Shown one piece after another: positions 19,018 to 27,876 of a DNA stretch of 64,000 nucleotides. How positions within the stretch are numbered: the stretch's first letter is position 1; every line of letters begins with the position of its first letter. The position numbers and the translations under genes were made by a program. The notes beneath the pieces were generated by a model that saw only the letters and a program-made list of their open reading frames with translations, was not told where the DNA came from and did no database searches. Origin of the DNA: Winogradskyella helgolandensis. GTDB lineage: Bacteria > Bacteroidota > Bacteroidia > Flavobacteriales > Flavobacteriaceae. The stretch lies in NCBI RefSeq assembly GCF_013404085.1, contig NZ_JABFHO010000001.1, forward strand, positions 806,001-870,000. The letters run 5' to 3'.

Positions 19018-19179
19018 TTATAGCCACTATTAACATACTATAATAACCACTATTTATTTTTTTAAATTTTAAAATAAAACTGATTATATATATGTTCATA
19101 ACATCGTTTTTATCGATTTTCAATTGAAATTTTCAAATAGAGTATTTTAATATTATATTGTCAGTCTAATCTGTTTAAT
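19018..19179 (+). promoter_or_regulatory. Upstream region shared by the propeller genes, copy B
   Basis: This is the second copy of the region at 16452-16628, directly before the 490-residue propeller gene. By eye, identity is above 90 percent, higher than between the first 80 coding bases of the two genes. Confidence 0.75.
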
Positions 19180-20652
19180 ATGAAAAATGTACTACGCTTA
19201 TTTATTCTAATTCCTTTTTTTAGTTTTGGTCAAATACAAATAGGAGAAGCTATTTTTAGTGATACAGATAATGACCAATTTGGAAGATCTATTGATTTAT
19301 CATCAGACGGTAATATTTTAGCAGTAGGAGCGGTATATAATAACGGAAACGGTTCTCATTCAGGAAGTGTAAAATTATATGAAAACCAATCAGGTGTTTG
19401 GATTCAGGTTGGAGATGATATATATGGTGATTTACCTAATGATTTCTTAGGACTTTCCGTTAGTTTAAATTTTGATGGAAGTATTGTTGCAATAGGAATA
19501 ACGGGAGCTGGAAACGATGGAAATGGTTTTAGTTCTGGTGCAGTTAAGATATATAGTAATCAATTAGGAGTATGGACTCAGTTAGGTCAAACAATTTTTG
19601 GTGAATCTTATAATGACAACCTTGGTAGATATGTAAATTTAAATTCAGTTGGAAATATTGTTGCAGTAACTTCAATCTTACATAATGGGTCAAAAGGTCA
19701 AGTTAGAATATTTGAAAATCAATCAGATGTTTGGACTCAAATTGGATCTGAAATAGAAGGTGAAGAATATAATGATGAGTTAGGATGGACTGTTGAGTTA
19801 AATTCAGAAGGTAATATAATAGCTGTTGGTGCAAGAAATAGTGACGGAATTAATGGAGGAATTAATGTAGGTATAGTTCGAATTTATGAAAATATATCAA
19901 ATGTCTGGACTCAAATAGGTCAAGATATTGAAGGTGAATCAGATTACGATCAATCAGGCGTACGATTATCATTAAGTGCTGATGGAAATATCGTTGCAAT
20001 TAGTGCTCCAACTAATGATGGTAATGGTGAAAATTCTGGTCATGTTAGAGTTTATGAAAATGTATCAGGCGTTTGGACACAAATAGGAACTGATATAGAT
20101 GGACAAAACATATATTATAGATTTGGTTCCTCATTAGATTTAAGTGCAGATGGAAGTACTTTAGCAATTGGTTCAGGATCAATTTACGAGAATGGTTCTA
20201 ATTCTGGTCAGGTAAAAATATACCAAAATCAATTAGATGTTTGGACTCAAATAGGTAGTTCTATTAATGGTGATGATTTAAATCAAGGTTTTGGTTATAA
20301 ATTAAGTCTTAGTGCAGATGGAACGACTGTTGCAATTAGTTCACTTAATACCAGTGGAACTAATACTTGGTTTGGAAGCGCAAGTATTTATGATTTAAGT
20401 CTACTATTATCAACAGAAGATAAAACACTAAATGGATTCAATATCTACCCAAACCCAACAAAAAATCAATTCACAATTCAATTAGAAAACAATAAAGAAC
20501 TACAAAACGTAACCATTTACAATAACTTAGGTCAACAAGTTCTAACGTCAAAAAAATCTGTTATAGATACATCTAAATTAGCTTCTGGTTTATATGTTGT
20601 AGAAATAGAAACAAATAAAGGAAAAGGCTCTAAAAAACTGATTGTAGAATAG
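19180..20652 (+). CDS. Seven-blade propeller T9SS surface protein, paralogue
   Basis: This 490-residue protein has a signal peptide ending near FGQ and seven propeller repeats (about 19-405) with the same pattern as the preceding gene, such as FGRSIDLSSDGNILAVGA. A T9SS type A sorting domain follows (about 418-490, FNIYPNPTKNQF ... ASGLYVVEIETN). It lacks the leucine-rich module present in the upstream paralogue. The pair arose by tandem duplication, with later gain or loss of the leucine-rich module. The exact ligand or role cannot be read from sequence. It is followed by its own hairpin terminator. Confidence 0.82.
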   Translation: MKNVLRLFILIPFFSFGQIQIGEAIFSDTDNDQFGRSIDLSSDGNILAVGAVYNNGNGSHSGSVKLYENQSGVWIQVGDDIYGDLPNDFLGLSVSLNFDGSIVAIGITGAGNDGNGFSSGAVKIYSNQLGVWTQLGQTIFGESYNDNLGRYVNLNSVGNIVAVTSILHNGSKGQVRIFENQSDVWTQIGSEIEGEEYNDELGWTVELNSEGNIIAVGARNSDGINGGINVGIVRIYENISNVWTQIGQDIEGESDYDQSGVRLSLSADGNIVAISAPTNDGNGENSGHVRVYENVSGVWTQIGTDIDGQNIYYRFGSSLDLSADGSTLAIGSGSIYENGSNSGQVKIYQNQLDVWTQIGSSINGDDLNQGFGYKLSLSADGTTVAISSLNTSGTNTWFGSASIYDLSLLLSTEDKTLNGFNIYPNPTKNQFTIQLENNKELQNVTIYNNLGQQVLTSKKSVIDTSKLASGLYVVEIETNKGKGSKKLIVE

Positions 20653-20676
20653 ATTTGTTAACACATATTTTAATCT

Positions 20677-20704
20677 AAGCGCTGTAATTTTACAGCGCTT
20701 TGGT
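20677..20704 (+). terminator. Hairpin after the second propeller gene
   Basis: A perfect 11-bp stem, AAGCGCTGTAA with TTACAGCGCTT, is separated by only two bases, so the real loop must open a few pairs. Few T residues follow, so termination may be weak. It resembles the terminator at 18948-18980. Confidence 0.6.
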
Positions 20705-20746
20705 ATTAATTTAACCTTACCTAAACACCATTAAAAAATTAAACCG

Positions 20747-20754
20747 TAACTTTG
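20747..20754 (+). promoter_or_regulatory. TAnnTTTG element upstream of rnr
   Basis: TAACTTTG matches the Bacteroidota -7 consensus, 142 nt before the rnr start. No TTG is seen at the -33 distance. The leader would contain the REP-like element at 20804-20832. Confidence 0.4.
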
Positions 20755-20803
20755 TACCAAACTTAATAACCTCTCTTCGCTATATTTAAGTTTTAAATAA
20801 TAC

Positions 20804-20832
20804 CGTCATTGCGAGCAAAGCGTGGCAATCTC
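20804..20832. repeat. REP-like element in the rnr leader
   Basis: The stretch begins CGTCATTGCGAG and ends GTGGCAATCTC, with ATTGC and GCAAT arms in inverted order. I recognise this form from short palindromic repeats scattered in many bacterial genomes. Only one copy of this kind is in the window. Confidence 0.5.
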
Positions 20833-20895
20833 TTCAATAGATATGCTGCTTTGGTTCTTTAAAAATGACAAATACAATAATAGATTACAAATTAA

Positions 20896-23148
20896 ATGAC
20901 AAAAAAGAAACACAGGAAACCTTCAAATAATAAGATTTCCAACCTTACAAATACAATTCTTAGTATTTTAAAAAAAGACAGAAACTCAACATTTAACTAT
21001 AAACAAATTGCAGCTAAAATTGGTGTTAACGATGCCAGTAGTCGCAATCAAATTATAAAGAAACTTCAGCAACTCAAAGCAAAGCAAGAGATTGAAGAAG
21101 TCGACCGTGGAAAGTTTAAAGCCATTGTTAACACCGAATATCATACAGGTATTTTAGACGTTGCTTCTAAAGGTAACGGTTATGTTATTTCAGATGATTT
21201 TGAAGAGGATATATTTATCGCTTCAAACAATATGAACAAAGCTTTACATGGAGATGAAGTAGAATTCTACGCATATAAACGAAAACATAGAGGCAAGCAA
21301 GAAGGAGAGATTACTAATATTATTAAACGTGCAAAAACGGAATATGTTGGTACCATTCAAATTCATAATAAAAAGAATTTTGCCTTTGTGGTTGTGGATA
21401 GTAACAAAATGTACACAGATATTTTTGTACCTATCAATAAAATAAACAAAGCTGAAGATGGAGATAAAGTTTTAGTATCTCTTGAAGAATGGCCAGAAAA
21501 AGCAGATTCGCCTAACGGAAAAGTCATACAAGTTTTAGGGAAACCAGGTGAACACGGTACGGAGATTAATTCCATCATGGCAGAATACGGTTTACCTTTA
21601 GAATTTCCTCATGAGGTTGAAGCCTACGCTAACAAGATCGATTTAGAAATTAAACCAGAGGAAATAGCGAAACGACGTGATATGCGTAAAGATTTAACCT
21701 TTACCATAGATCCTAAGGACGCTAAAGATTTTGATGATGCCTTATCTTTTAAAGTTCTAGATAATGGCTTATATGAGATAGGAATTCATATTGCCGATGT
21801 ATCTCACTATTTGCAGCCAGGAACGGTTTTAGATGATGAAGCTTACGAACGTGCCACGTCTATTTATTTAGTAGATCGCGTAGTACCAATGTTACCAGAA
21901 ATTTTATCTAATGGAGCCTGTTCATTACGTCCACACGAAGAGAAATATACATTTTCTGCAGTGTTTCATATGAATGATAAATGCGAAATTAAAAAGGAAT
22001 GGTTTGGTAGAACCGTAACCTATTCTGATGCACGTTTTGCATATGAAGAGGCTCAAGCCATTATTGAAAATAATACGACACTTAATGAAGTTGATGTATT
22101 AAAGCATAAAGAAAAAATAAATACAACAATTCCTGCTGAAGTTTCATTAACAGGAGAAGAATATCAAACGTCTGTCGATGTTGCTCAAGCCACTATAAAA
22201 ATGAACCAACTCGCTCGTAAAATGCGTTCAGCACGTATGCGAGATGGAGCGATTTCTTTTGATAAGGTGGAAGTAAAATTCGATTTAGACGAAGAAGCTA
22301 ATCCGGTTGGAGTATTCTTTAAAACAAGTAAAGATGCTAATAAAATGATTGAAGAATTCATGTTATTAGCTAACAGAAAAGTATCGGAATTTGTAGGAAA
22401 ACAAAAACCTGAGAAAACATTTGTTTACCGTGTCCATGATGAACCAGACGAATCCAAACTAGCACAATTACAAACGGTTGTGGCACGTTTTGGACATAAA
22501 TTAAATTTTAAAGATAAAGGTAGTATTGCATCCTCTTTAAATAATTTACTAAAAGATGTTGTTGGTAAAAAAGAACAAAATTTAGTAGATACCTTAACAA
22601 TTCGTACCATGTCTAAAGCCGAATATACCACACACAATATCGGTCACTACGGTTTAGCATTCGATTATTATAGTCATTTTACATCGCCTATTCGTCGTTA
22701 TCCAGATGTCATGGCACATCGTTTATTGCAGCAGTATTTGGATGGTGAAAAATCAGCGAATCAAGAGATTTACGAAGAAAAATGTAAGCATTCTAGTAAC
22801 ATGGAATACTTAGCGACTAAAGCTGAGCGCGATTCTATTAAATACATGCAGATTCGTTTTATGCAAGATCATGAAAATGAAGAATTTATGGGTGTTATCT
22901 CTGGAGTAACGGATTGGGGAATTTATATAGAGATAATCTCTAATAAATGTGAAGGTATGGTAAGTGTTAGAGATATGAAAGACGATCACTATCAGTTTGA
23001 CCAAGATCAATATGCTATGATTGGACAAAAAACAGGAACCATGTATCAGCTTGGTGATGAGGTTATTGTAAAGGTTAAAAATGCAGATTTGGCTAAAAAG
23101 CATTTGGATTTTTATATGGTTGGTAAACCTGAAACTGTTGATGAGTAA
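20896..23148 (+). CDS. rnr: Ribonuclease R
   Basis: This 3'-to-5' exoribonuclease degrades structured RNA and takes part in rRNA and mRNA turnover. The 750-residue protein has a winged-helix N-terminus (about 12-75), cold-shock/OB-fold regions (about 80-240), the RNB catalytic domain (about 255-590) with DPKDAKDFDDALS, whose aspartates bind the metal ions, and HIADVSHY, and a C-terminal S1 domain (about 655-735, GVISGVTDWGIYIEI). HFTSPIRRYPD is the family hallmark. The length is normal. It stands as a single gene after a promoter-like element and a REP-like leader. Confidence 0.95.
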   Translation: MTKKKHRKPSNNKISNLTNTILSILKKDRNSTFNYKQIAAKIGVNDASSRNQIIKKLQQLKAKQEIEEVDRGKFKAIVNTEYHTGILDVASKGNGYVISDDFEEDIFIASNNMNKALHGDEVEFYAYKRKHRGKQEGEITNIIKRAKTEYVGTIQIHNKKNFAFVVVDSNKMYTDIFVPINKINKAEDGDKVLVSLEEWPEKADSPNGKVIQVLGKPGEHGTEINSIMAEYGLPLEFPHEVEAYANKIDLEIKPEEIAKRRDMRKDLTFTIDPKDAKDFDDALSFKVLDNGLYEIGIHIADVSHYLQPGTVLDDEAYERATSIYLVDRVVPMLPEILSNGACSLRPHEEKYTFSAVFHMNDKCEIKKEWFGRTVTYSDARFAYEEAQAIIENNTTLNEVDVLKHKEKINTTIPAEVSLTGEEYQTSVDVAQATIKMNQLARKMRSARMRDGAISFDKVEVKFDLDEEANPVGVFFKTSKDANKMIEEFMLLANRKVSEFVGKQKPEKTFVYRVHDEPDESKLAQLQTVVARFGHKLNFKDKGSIASSLNNLLKDVVGKKEQNLVDTLTIRTMSKAEYTTHNIGHYGLAFDYYSHFTSPIRRYPDVMAHRLLQQYLDGEKSANQEIYEEKCKHSSNMEYLATKAERDSIKYMQIRFMQDHENEEFMGVISGVTDWGIYIEIISNKCEGMVSVRDMKDDHYQFDQDQYAMIGQKTGTMYQLGDEVIVKVKNADLAKKHLDFYMVGKPETVDE

Positions 23149-23205
23149 CGGAGCTATCTGTAACAATTTTTCTAAAAATAAGACTTATAATAAAACGTTT
23201 ATCGT

Positions 23206-23532
23206 ATGATTCTTACAACCACCAATTCAATAGAGAACCATAAAATAATTGATTATTTAGGTATAGTTACTGGTATTTCTTTTAATTCTACACACTCTTA
23301 TAAAGGAAAAAGTATGTCTTTTAAGGATATGTTCAGTTCACAAAAGTATTATGAAGCATATGCTAAAGGACTAGAAGTTGTAAAAGAAGAAGCGTTTCAA
23401 AAACTTCAAGATAACGCAAAAACTATAGGTGCTAATGCCGTTGTAGGTGTTCAAATTGATATAGAAACACTAGCTACTACAAATACCTTAATTGTTTCAA
23501 TTACTGGAACAGCTGTAAAAGTTGCTGTTTAA
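23206..23532 (+). CDS. YbjQ/UPF0145 family protein
   Basis: This 108-residue cytoplasmic protein matches the YbjQ family. It opens with ILTTTNSIENHKIIDYLGIVTG, has a helix rich in A/E/K (EVVKEEAFQKLQDNAKTIGANAVVGVQIDI) and ends in a short beta segment with GTAVKV. The family forms a pentamer and is sometimes called heavy-metal-binding, though a clear function is not established. It heads a run of four closely spaced small genes on the plus strand. Confidence 0.8.
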   Translation: MILTTTNSIENHKIIDYLGIVTGISFNSTHSYKGKSMSFKDMFSSQKYYEAYAKGLEVVKEEAFQKLQDNAKTIGANAVVGVQIDIETLATTNTLIVSITGTAVKVAV

Positions 23533-23543
23533 ATATAATACAC

Positions 23544-23780
23544 ATGAAAACAAGTACAAAAGCCGGGCTATACGTTTTTTTAATATTTGCCGTTATTTAT
23601 GTTATTGTAAGATTTAGCATTCAAGCTATTTTTGTAGATATTAACCAAATGGTTTTAGCAGTTGCATCTGCTGTGATTACTGTAATTTTAACGCCTCAAA
23701 GACGTGTTATAAAAAAGCAATCTGGTGATGAAATTCAACTAAAATGGGTATTCAGTAAAAAGGTAATTATCTTAAAATAA
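23544..23780 (+). CDS. Small two-helix membrane protein, unknown function
   Basis: This 78-residue protein has two hydrophobic segments (about 8-28 and 33-51) and a basic C-terminal tail. I do not recognise the family. It starts 11 nt after the YbjQ-family gene and ends 12 nt before the GIN-domain gene, so it is probably part of one transcript and is likely real despite its size. Confidence 0.6.
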   Translation: MKTSTKAGLYVFLIFAVIYVIVRFSIQAIFVDINQMVLAVASAVITVILTPQRRVIKKQSGDEIQLKWVFSKKVIILK

Positions 23781-23792
23781 AGGGATTAAAAT

Positions 23793-24464
23793 ATGAAATA
23801 TATCATCTTAATACTAGCATTTACATTAGGTATTTCTAGTAATGCACAAGAGTCTATTGAAAAGCAAATTGGGGAATTTTCAACCGTTAAAGTATTTGAT
23901 TTAATTCATCTTAAAATGATGGAATCGGATGAAAATAAAGTGGTCATTTCAGGTAAAAACAGAAATGATGTCGAAGTTGTTAATAACAACGGAACACTTA
24001 AAATACGGATGAATCTAAGAGAAAGTTATGACGGTAACGATACCGTGGTGATATTGTATTATACGTCAGTAGATGAAATTGATGCTAATGAAGGTGCAAA
24101 AGTGATTGTAAAGGAACCTATAAAGCAATATGAACTGGATTTAAGAGTACAAGAAGGAGCAGAAATTACAGCTGTGTTAGAAACAACGTACGCTAATTTA
24201 AGAGCCGTTACAGGTGGAATTATTAATGTAGCAGGAAGTTCTAAAAATCAAGATATATCCATTTATACAGGAGGAGCAATTAATGGTAAAGATTTTGTTA
24301 CCGAAATAACAGATGTTAGTATAAACGCAGCTGGAGAAGCTTATATTCATGCCACAGAATCGGTAAATGCTAGAATTAAAGCCGGTGGTAATGTTTACAT
24401 TTACGGTAAACCAAAAGAGATTGACGAAAAGACAATCCTTGGTGGTAAAATAAAACGTATGTAA
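23793..24464 (+). CDS. GIN-domain (DUF2807) exported protein
   Basis: This 223-residue protein has a signal peptide ending near SNA (residue 18). The rest is a repeating beta-strand pattern with conserved polar turns (KVFDLIHLKMMESDENKVVISGKN, then ADL/AEGxAxI-like strands), the mark of the head-GIN/DUF2807 family of beta-helical putative adhesins. These are very common in Bacteroidota and are presumed to be envelope proteins. No catalytic residues are seen. It is probably co-transcribed with the two small genes before it. Confidence 0.8.
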   Translation: MKYIILILAFTLGISSNAQESIEKQIGEFSTVKVFDLIHLKMMESDENKVVISGKNRNDVEVVNNNGTLKIRMNLRESYDGNDTVVILYYTSVDEIDANEGAKVIVKEPIKQYELDLRVQEGAEITAVLETTYANLRAVTGGIINVAGSSKNQDISIYTGGAINGKDFVTEITDVSINAAGEAYIHATESVNARIKAGGNVYIYGKPKEIDEKTILGGKIKRM

Positions 24465-24480
24465 GTTCGGTTGAGTTTCT

Positions 24481-24488
24481 TACATTTG
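24481..24488 (+). promoter_or_regulatory. TAnnTTTG element before the LysE-type gene
   Basis: TACATTTG matches the Bacteroidota -7 consensus and lies 19 nt before the start codon. No TTG lies at the proper -33 distance. Confidence 0.45.
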
Positions 24489-24507
24489 TGTAAACCGCAA
24501 GTTTTAC

Positions 24508-25188
24508 ATGTTAGACGATATCTTAACAGCTATTCCTTTTGGAATAATTTTAGCCTTCACTATTGGACCAGTGTTTTTTGTATTACTAGAAACAAGTGCT
24601 ACCAAAGGGTTTACAAGTGCCATTATATTTGATTTAGGAGTTATTTTCGCTGATATCGTTTTCATCCTTGTTATTTTTAAAAGTACAGATACACTTTTAG
24701 ATAAAATAAAAGACGATCCAAAATTATTAGTTTTTGGAGGTGCATTATTAGTTATTTACGGACTTATAAGTTTCATAAAAACCTCTAAATCGTTCCGATC
24801 TATTGTAAGAGAGCATCATAGAATTGAACTTCCTAAAAAGGATTATGGTAAGCTTTTTGTAAAAGGATTTCTACTTAATTTTATCAATATTGGTGTGTTA
24901 TTAGGCTGGTTAGGGTTTATAGTCATTGGGACTTCTATTACAACCTCTGAAAACGGCGTAACTATCTTTATTGTAACCATGTTAATAGCTTATTTCTTGA
25001 CAGATTTGGTTAAAATAGCAGCTGCAAAACGATTAAAAAACAAGTTGACTCCACGACGTATTTTTAAGACTAAAAAAATAGTAGCCTTAGTGATTTTAGT
25101 TTTTGGAATTATACTGTTAAGCCAAGGTTTATTCCCGGATCTTTATGAAAAGGGAATTGAACAGATGGAGCTTGTTAATCCTATTTGA
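24508..25188 (+). CDS. LysE-family transporter
   Basis: This 226-residue inner-membrane protein has about six hydrophobic helices and the LysE/RhtB N-terminal signature FGIILAFTIGPVFFVLLETSATKGF. LysE-family proteins export amino acids or related small molecules. The basic loop after helix 3 and the GIVLLxxG-like last helix fit the family. The substrate cannot be assigned. A likely promoter lies just upstream. Confidence 0.85.
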   Translation: MLDDILTAIPFGIILAFTIGPVFFVLLETSATKGFTSAIIFDLGVIFADIVFILVIFKSTDTLLDKIKDDPKLLVFGGALLVIYGLISFIKTSKSFRSIVREHHRIELPKKDYGKLFVKGFLLNFINIGVLLGWLGFIVIGTSITTSENGVTIFIVTMLIAYFLTDLVKIAAAKRLKNKLTPRRIFKTKKIVALVILVFGIILLSQGLFPDLYEKGIEQMELVNPI

Positions 25189-25220
25189 TTGATAATTAAA
25201 CATCTTTAAAATGTTATATT

Positions 25221-26951
25221 ATGAAAAATATCTTTTTAAATCTTTTAATAGTAGTATTACTTATTTCCTGTAATGCTAATGAGAGTCAAACAGAAATTGA
25301 AGTTACTTCAGCTGATTTTTTCTTGCAAACGGATGAAAATCCAAATACTAATCAATTTTTGGGAACAATTGAAGGTTCAACTACTGAAGGGGAGGTTCAA
25401 TTTTCATTAGAAGAGGAAGCTCCAACAGGAGCATTTTTAATTAATGAAAATACAGGAGAGTTGACGGTGAGAGATGCTTCACTTTTTAATTATGAAGTAA
25501 ACCCAATTTTAACGGGAACGGTCAAAGTTTACAACGGTGATATTGCTGTATTTTCAGCAATAGAAGTTACTTTAAATGACTTAGTTGAAACTACTGATTT
25601 TGTAATTACGTTGGATGAAAATCCAAATAGTAATCAATTATTGGGAATAATTGAAGTTTCAATTAATGAGGGTGAAGTTCAGTTTTCATTAGAAGAGGAA
25701 ACTCCAACAGGAGCATTTTTAATTAATGAAAATACAGGAGAGTTGACTGTAGGAGATGCTTCACTTTTTGATTATGAAGTAAACCCAATTTTAACAGGAA
25801 CGGTTAAAGTTTATACTGATGATATTGCGGTATTTTCGGCAATAGAAGTTACTTTAAATGACTTAGACGAAATAGTTATAACTGTAGAAGCTACTGATTT
25901 CGAATTAAGTGTTAATGAAGATATACCAAATAATGAAGTTTTGGGCATTGTACAAGCTAATACAAATCACGGGGAACTAACATTTTCGATTCAAGAGCAA
26001 TATCCTGTGAATGCATTTAGTGTAGACGCATCTACTGGAGAATTAAAAGTAAAAAATAGTAATCTTTTTAATTATGAAACCTACCCTATTATTTCTGGGA
26101 TAATAAATGTTACTAATGATGATGTTTCTGCCAGCGCTGCGGTTACAATTAATCTTTTAGATGTTACTTATGACAATTCAATTTTTAAAGGTTCTTCTTC
26201 TACAGTTACTTCTGGCGCTAATCTTAATTTAGATATTACAAACCAAAACGTCGTTATACATTATGAGAACACTCAATTTTCGTATTTATATTATTACTTG
26301 GGCTTATATAATGGTGATATAAGGTTCTATGAAACTAATAATAACTTAATTACTAATTTTACGGAACAAGATATGTTTTATGGTAGTGGTTGCAGAGGTA
26401 ATTTTACTTTAACCTATGATAGTTCTGACCGAATTACAAATATTCAGGTAGACATTACGCTTTGTGGCCCTGAAAGTTTAAATTATAATATTGAATATAT
26501 AGGAAACACTGTTAACTTTATAGATCAAATTAATTCTGATGATAGAAGTATGGTTCTTAATGATAACGATCAGATTTTGAGTTATACAGTTGGAACTTCG
26601 ACAGTTGATTTTGTTTATGATAGTAATAATAATTTAATTAATATATCCTCTGGTAATGGCTCTATTACTTATGAATATGATGATTACCAAAACCCTTATA
26701 AGTTTGATGAAACCTTAAATTTATCATTTGTACAGTATTTTGTATATGTATTAACAAATGGTTTTTTTGATAATTCTAATAGACTTAATAATATTTTTAA
26801 TAACACAAATAATATTACAAGGATAGTTAGAACTAATGTTCAGTTTCCTATTGATGTTAATTACAGTTATAACTATAATTCAAATAATTATCCGATAAGC
26901 AAAACTTCAAATGTATATGATGGAAGTGTTCAGTATTATTACTTTGATTAA
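25221..26951 (+). CDS. Lipoprotein with cadherin-like repeats
   Basis: This 576-residue protein has a lipoprotein signal peptide with lipobox LLISC (Cys17). Three cadherin-like repeats of about 94 residues follow (about 29-305). Each has a D-E-N-P-N-x-N-Q-x-L-G-x-I opening, F-S-L-E-E and F-x-I-N-E-N-T-G-E-L-T, the last being the typical cadherin A-x-T-G-x-L calcium site form. The C-terminal part (about 310-576) is rich in Tyr, Asn and Asp with pairs such as ITYEYDD, like the repetitive tails of flavobacterial YD/RHS-like lipoproteins. It is probably an outer-membrane adhesion or binding protein. Confidence 0.72.
   Translation: MKNIFLNLLIVVLLISCNANESQTEIEVTSADFFLQTDENPNTNQFLGTIEGSTTEGEVQFSLEEEAPTGAFLINENTGELTVRDASLFNYEVNPILTGTVKVYNGDIAVFSAIEVTLNDLVETTDFVITLDENPNSNQLLGIIEVSINEGEVQFSLEEETPTGAFLINENTGELTVGDASLFDYEVNPILTGTVKVYTDDIAVFSAIEVTLNDLDEIVITVEATDFELSVNEDIPNNEVLGIVQANTNHGELTFSIQEQYPVNAFSVDASTGELKVKNSNLFNYETYPIISGIINVTNDDVSASAAVTINLLDVTYDNSIFKGSSSTVTSGANLNLDITNQNVVIHYENTQFSYLYYYLGLYNGDIRFYETNNNLITNFTEQDMFYGSGCRGNFTLTYDSSDRITNIQVDITLCGPESLNYNIEYIGNTVNFIDQINSDDRSMVLNDNDQILSYTVGTSTVDFVYDSNNNLINISSGNGSITYEYDDYQNPYKFDETLNLSFVQYFVYVLTNGFFDNSNRLNNIFNNTNNITRIVRTNVQFPIDVNYSYNYNSNNYPISKTSNVYDGSVQYYYFD
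25314..25877 (+). repeat. 282-bp internal duplication in the cadherin-like lipoprotein gene
   Basis: Repeats 1 and 2 of the lipoprotein are in register with a 282-bp (94-codon) period and share long identical runs, for example starting near 25422 and 25704. The third repeat is much more diverged. Repeats 1 and 2 are thus a recent in-frame duplication. Confidence 0.8.
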
Positions 26952-27101
26952 ATAGAATTTGGTTAGTACAAACGTTGTTTGTTTTTAACTTTAGTAAAAT
27001 TAAAAAACATCAACATAAGTTCAAGGGTTTCAGGAGTTATTATTGCGCTAGAATTCGAATCGCGTAACCATTAATCTAAATTTTCTTAAAATTTAAAAAA
27101 T

Positions 27102-27130
27102 AAAAAAACCTCTAAGGGATCTTAGAGGTT
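27102..27130 (-). terminator. Rho-independent terminator after tRNA-Cys
   Basis: Ten-base arms AACCTCTAAG and CTTAGAGGTT have a 4-nt loop. On the minus strand they are followed by seven T residues. It lies 9 nt beyond the tRNA 3' end. Confidence 0.85.
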
Positions 27131-27139
27131 TATCTTCTG

Positions 27140-27210
27140 AGGTGTCGAGCGGATTCGAACCGCTGTAGCAGCTTTTGCAGAGCTGAGCCTAGCCACTCGG
27201 CCACGACACC
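27140..27210 (-). tRNA. tRNA-Cys (anticodon GCA)
   Basis: The minus strand folds into a full cloverleaf. It has a 7-bp acceptor stem GGTGTCG/CGACACC, a D arm, an anticodon stem CAGCT/AGCTG with loop CTGCAAA, and a T arm GCGG-TTCGAAT-CCGC. The discriminator base is U, as expected for Cys. CCA is not encoded. Confidence 0.97.
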
Positions 27211-27266
27211 CTTTATTCCTTTTAAAAAAGGAGTCTCATCAATTTAAACTTAATTTAACGAGAGCG

Positions 27267-27274
27267 CAAATATA
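27267..27274 (-). promoter_or_regulatory. TAnnTTTG element before tRNA-Cys
   Basis: TATATTTG on the minus strand fits the -7 consensus and lies 57 nt before the tRNA. No -33 TTG is clear. Confidence 0.45.
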
Positions 27275-27304
27275 AAAATTATATACGTTATACCCTAAAT
27301 AGCT

Positions 27305-27667
27305 TTACTTTTTTCGCTTTTGAGTCATTTTTATCGTAACCATCTCAACATCACCACCAATTGGCGGATTAATTTTACTAACAGCAACTGTAGCTTTAGT
27401 AATTAAGGCTTCTTCAATAAAAACACGATTCAAAATACGCTTGGCAACCGTTTCTAAAAGCTTAGAAGGTTTTGCCATTTCTTCTCTAACTATTTTATTT
27501 AGCAACACATAATCTACAGTATCACTTAATTCATCAGATCCTGCTGAGGTTTGCAAATTTGCTTTAACTTCAATATCTACACGGTAATCGCTACCAATAG
27601 CAGTTTCTTCTTTTAAACAGCCGTGATTAGCAAATACTCTTATGTTTTCAACCTTTATAATTCCCAT
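27305..27667 (-). CDS. folB: Dihydroneopterin aldolase
   Basis: This enzyme splits 7,8-dihydroneopterin to 6-hydroxymethyl-dihydropterin and glycolaldehyde in folate synthesis. The 120-residue protein has the short FolB fold with VENIRVFANHGCLKEE near the start, a central VDYVLLNKIV and ETVAKRIL, and the C-terminal V-x-K-x-x-PPIGGDVEMVTI. The length is normal. The gene stands alone, upstream of the tRNA-Cys gene on the same strand. Confidence 0.92.
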   Translation of the reverse strand: MGIIKVENIRVFANHGCLKEETAIGSDYRVDIEVKANLQTSAGSDELSDTVDYVLLNKIVREEMAKPSKLLETVAKRILNRVFIEEALITKATVAVSKINPPIGGDVEMVTIKMTQKRKK

Positions 27668-27671
27668 AGGA

Positions 27672-27679
27672 CAAAAATA
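27672..27679 (-). promoter_or_regulatory. TAnnTTTG element before folB
   Basis: TATTTTTG on the minus strand lies only 4 nt before the ATG, so transcription from it would give a nearly leaderless mRNA. No -33 TTG is clear. Confidence 0.35.
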
Positions 27680-27876
27680 ATACTAAGTTCACATAAACTG
27701 AATTTCTAATAGAATTTTAATTCAGTTAATTAAGATCTGGTTACTGTTCGAAGTTGAAGTGAAACTTAGAGGGATTTTAGAACGCTATAAAACTCAAATA
27801 AAACCTGAATTAGCATCAGTTACCACTAATAAGTATTGTTTCTTGGTTCTTACAGCGAAGCGATCTTTACGCTTCT

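Noticed and set aside
22810..23166. 118-codon frame on the minus strand at the rnr end
   Set aside because: It is fully antisense to the S1 domain of RNase R, with no supporting composition or neighbour.
27040..27070. TTCGAATC piece beside tRNA-Cys as a tRNA remnant or att site
   Set aside because: The flanks do not pair as a T stem and no matching copy of the tRNA 3' end is present.
27850..27872. GAAGCG/CGCTTC hairpin as terminator of the zinc-ribbon gene
   Set aside because: The stem has only six pairs and no T-run follows on the minus strand.
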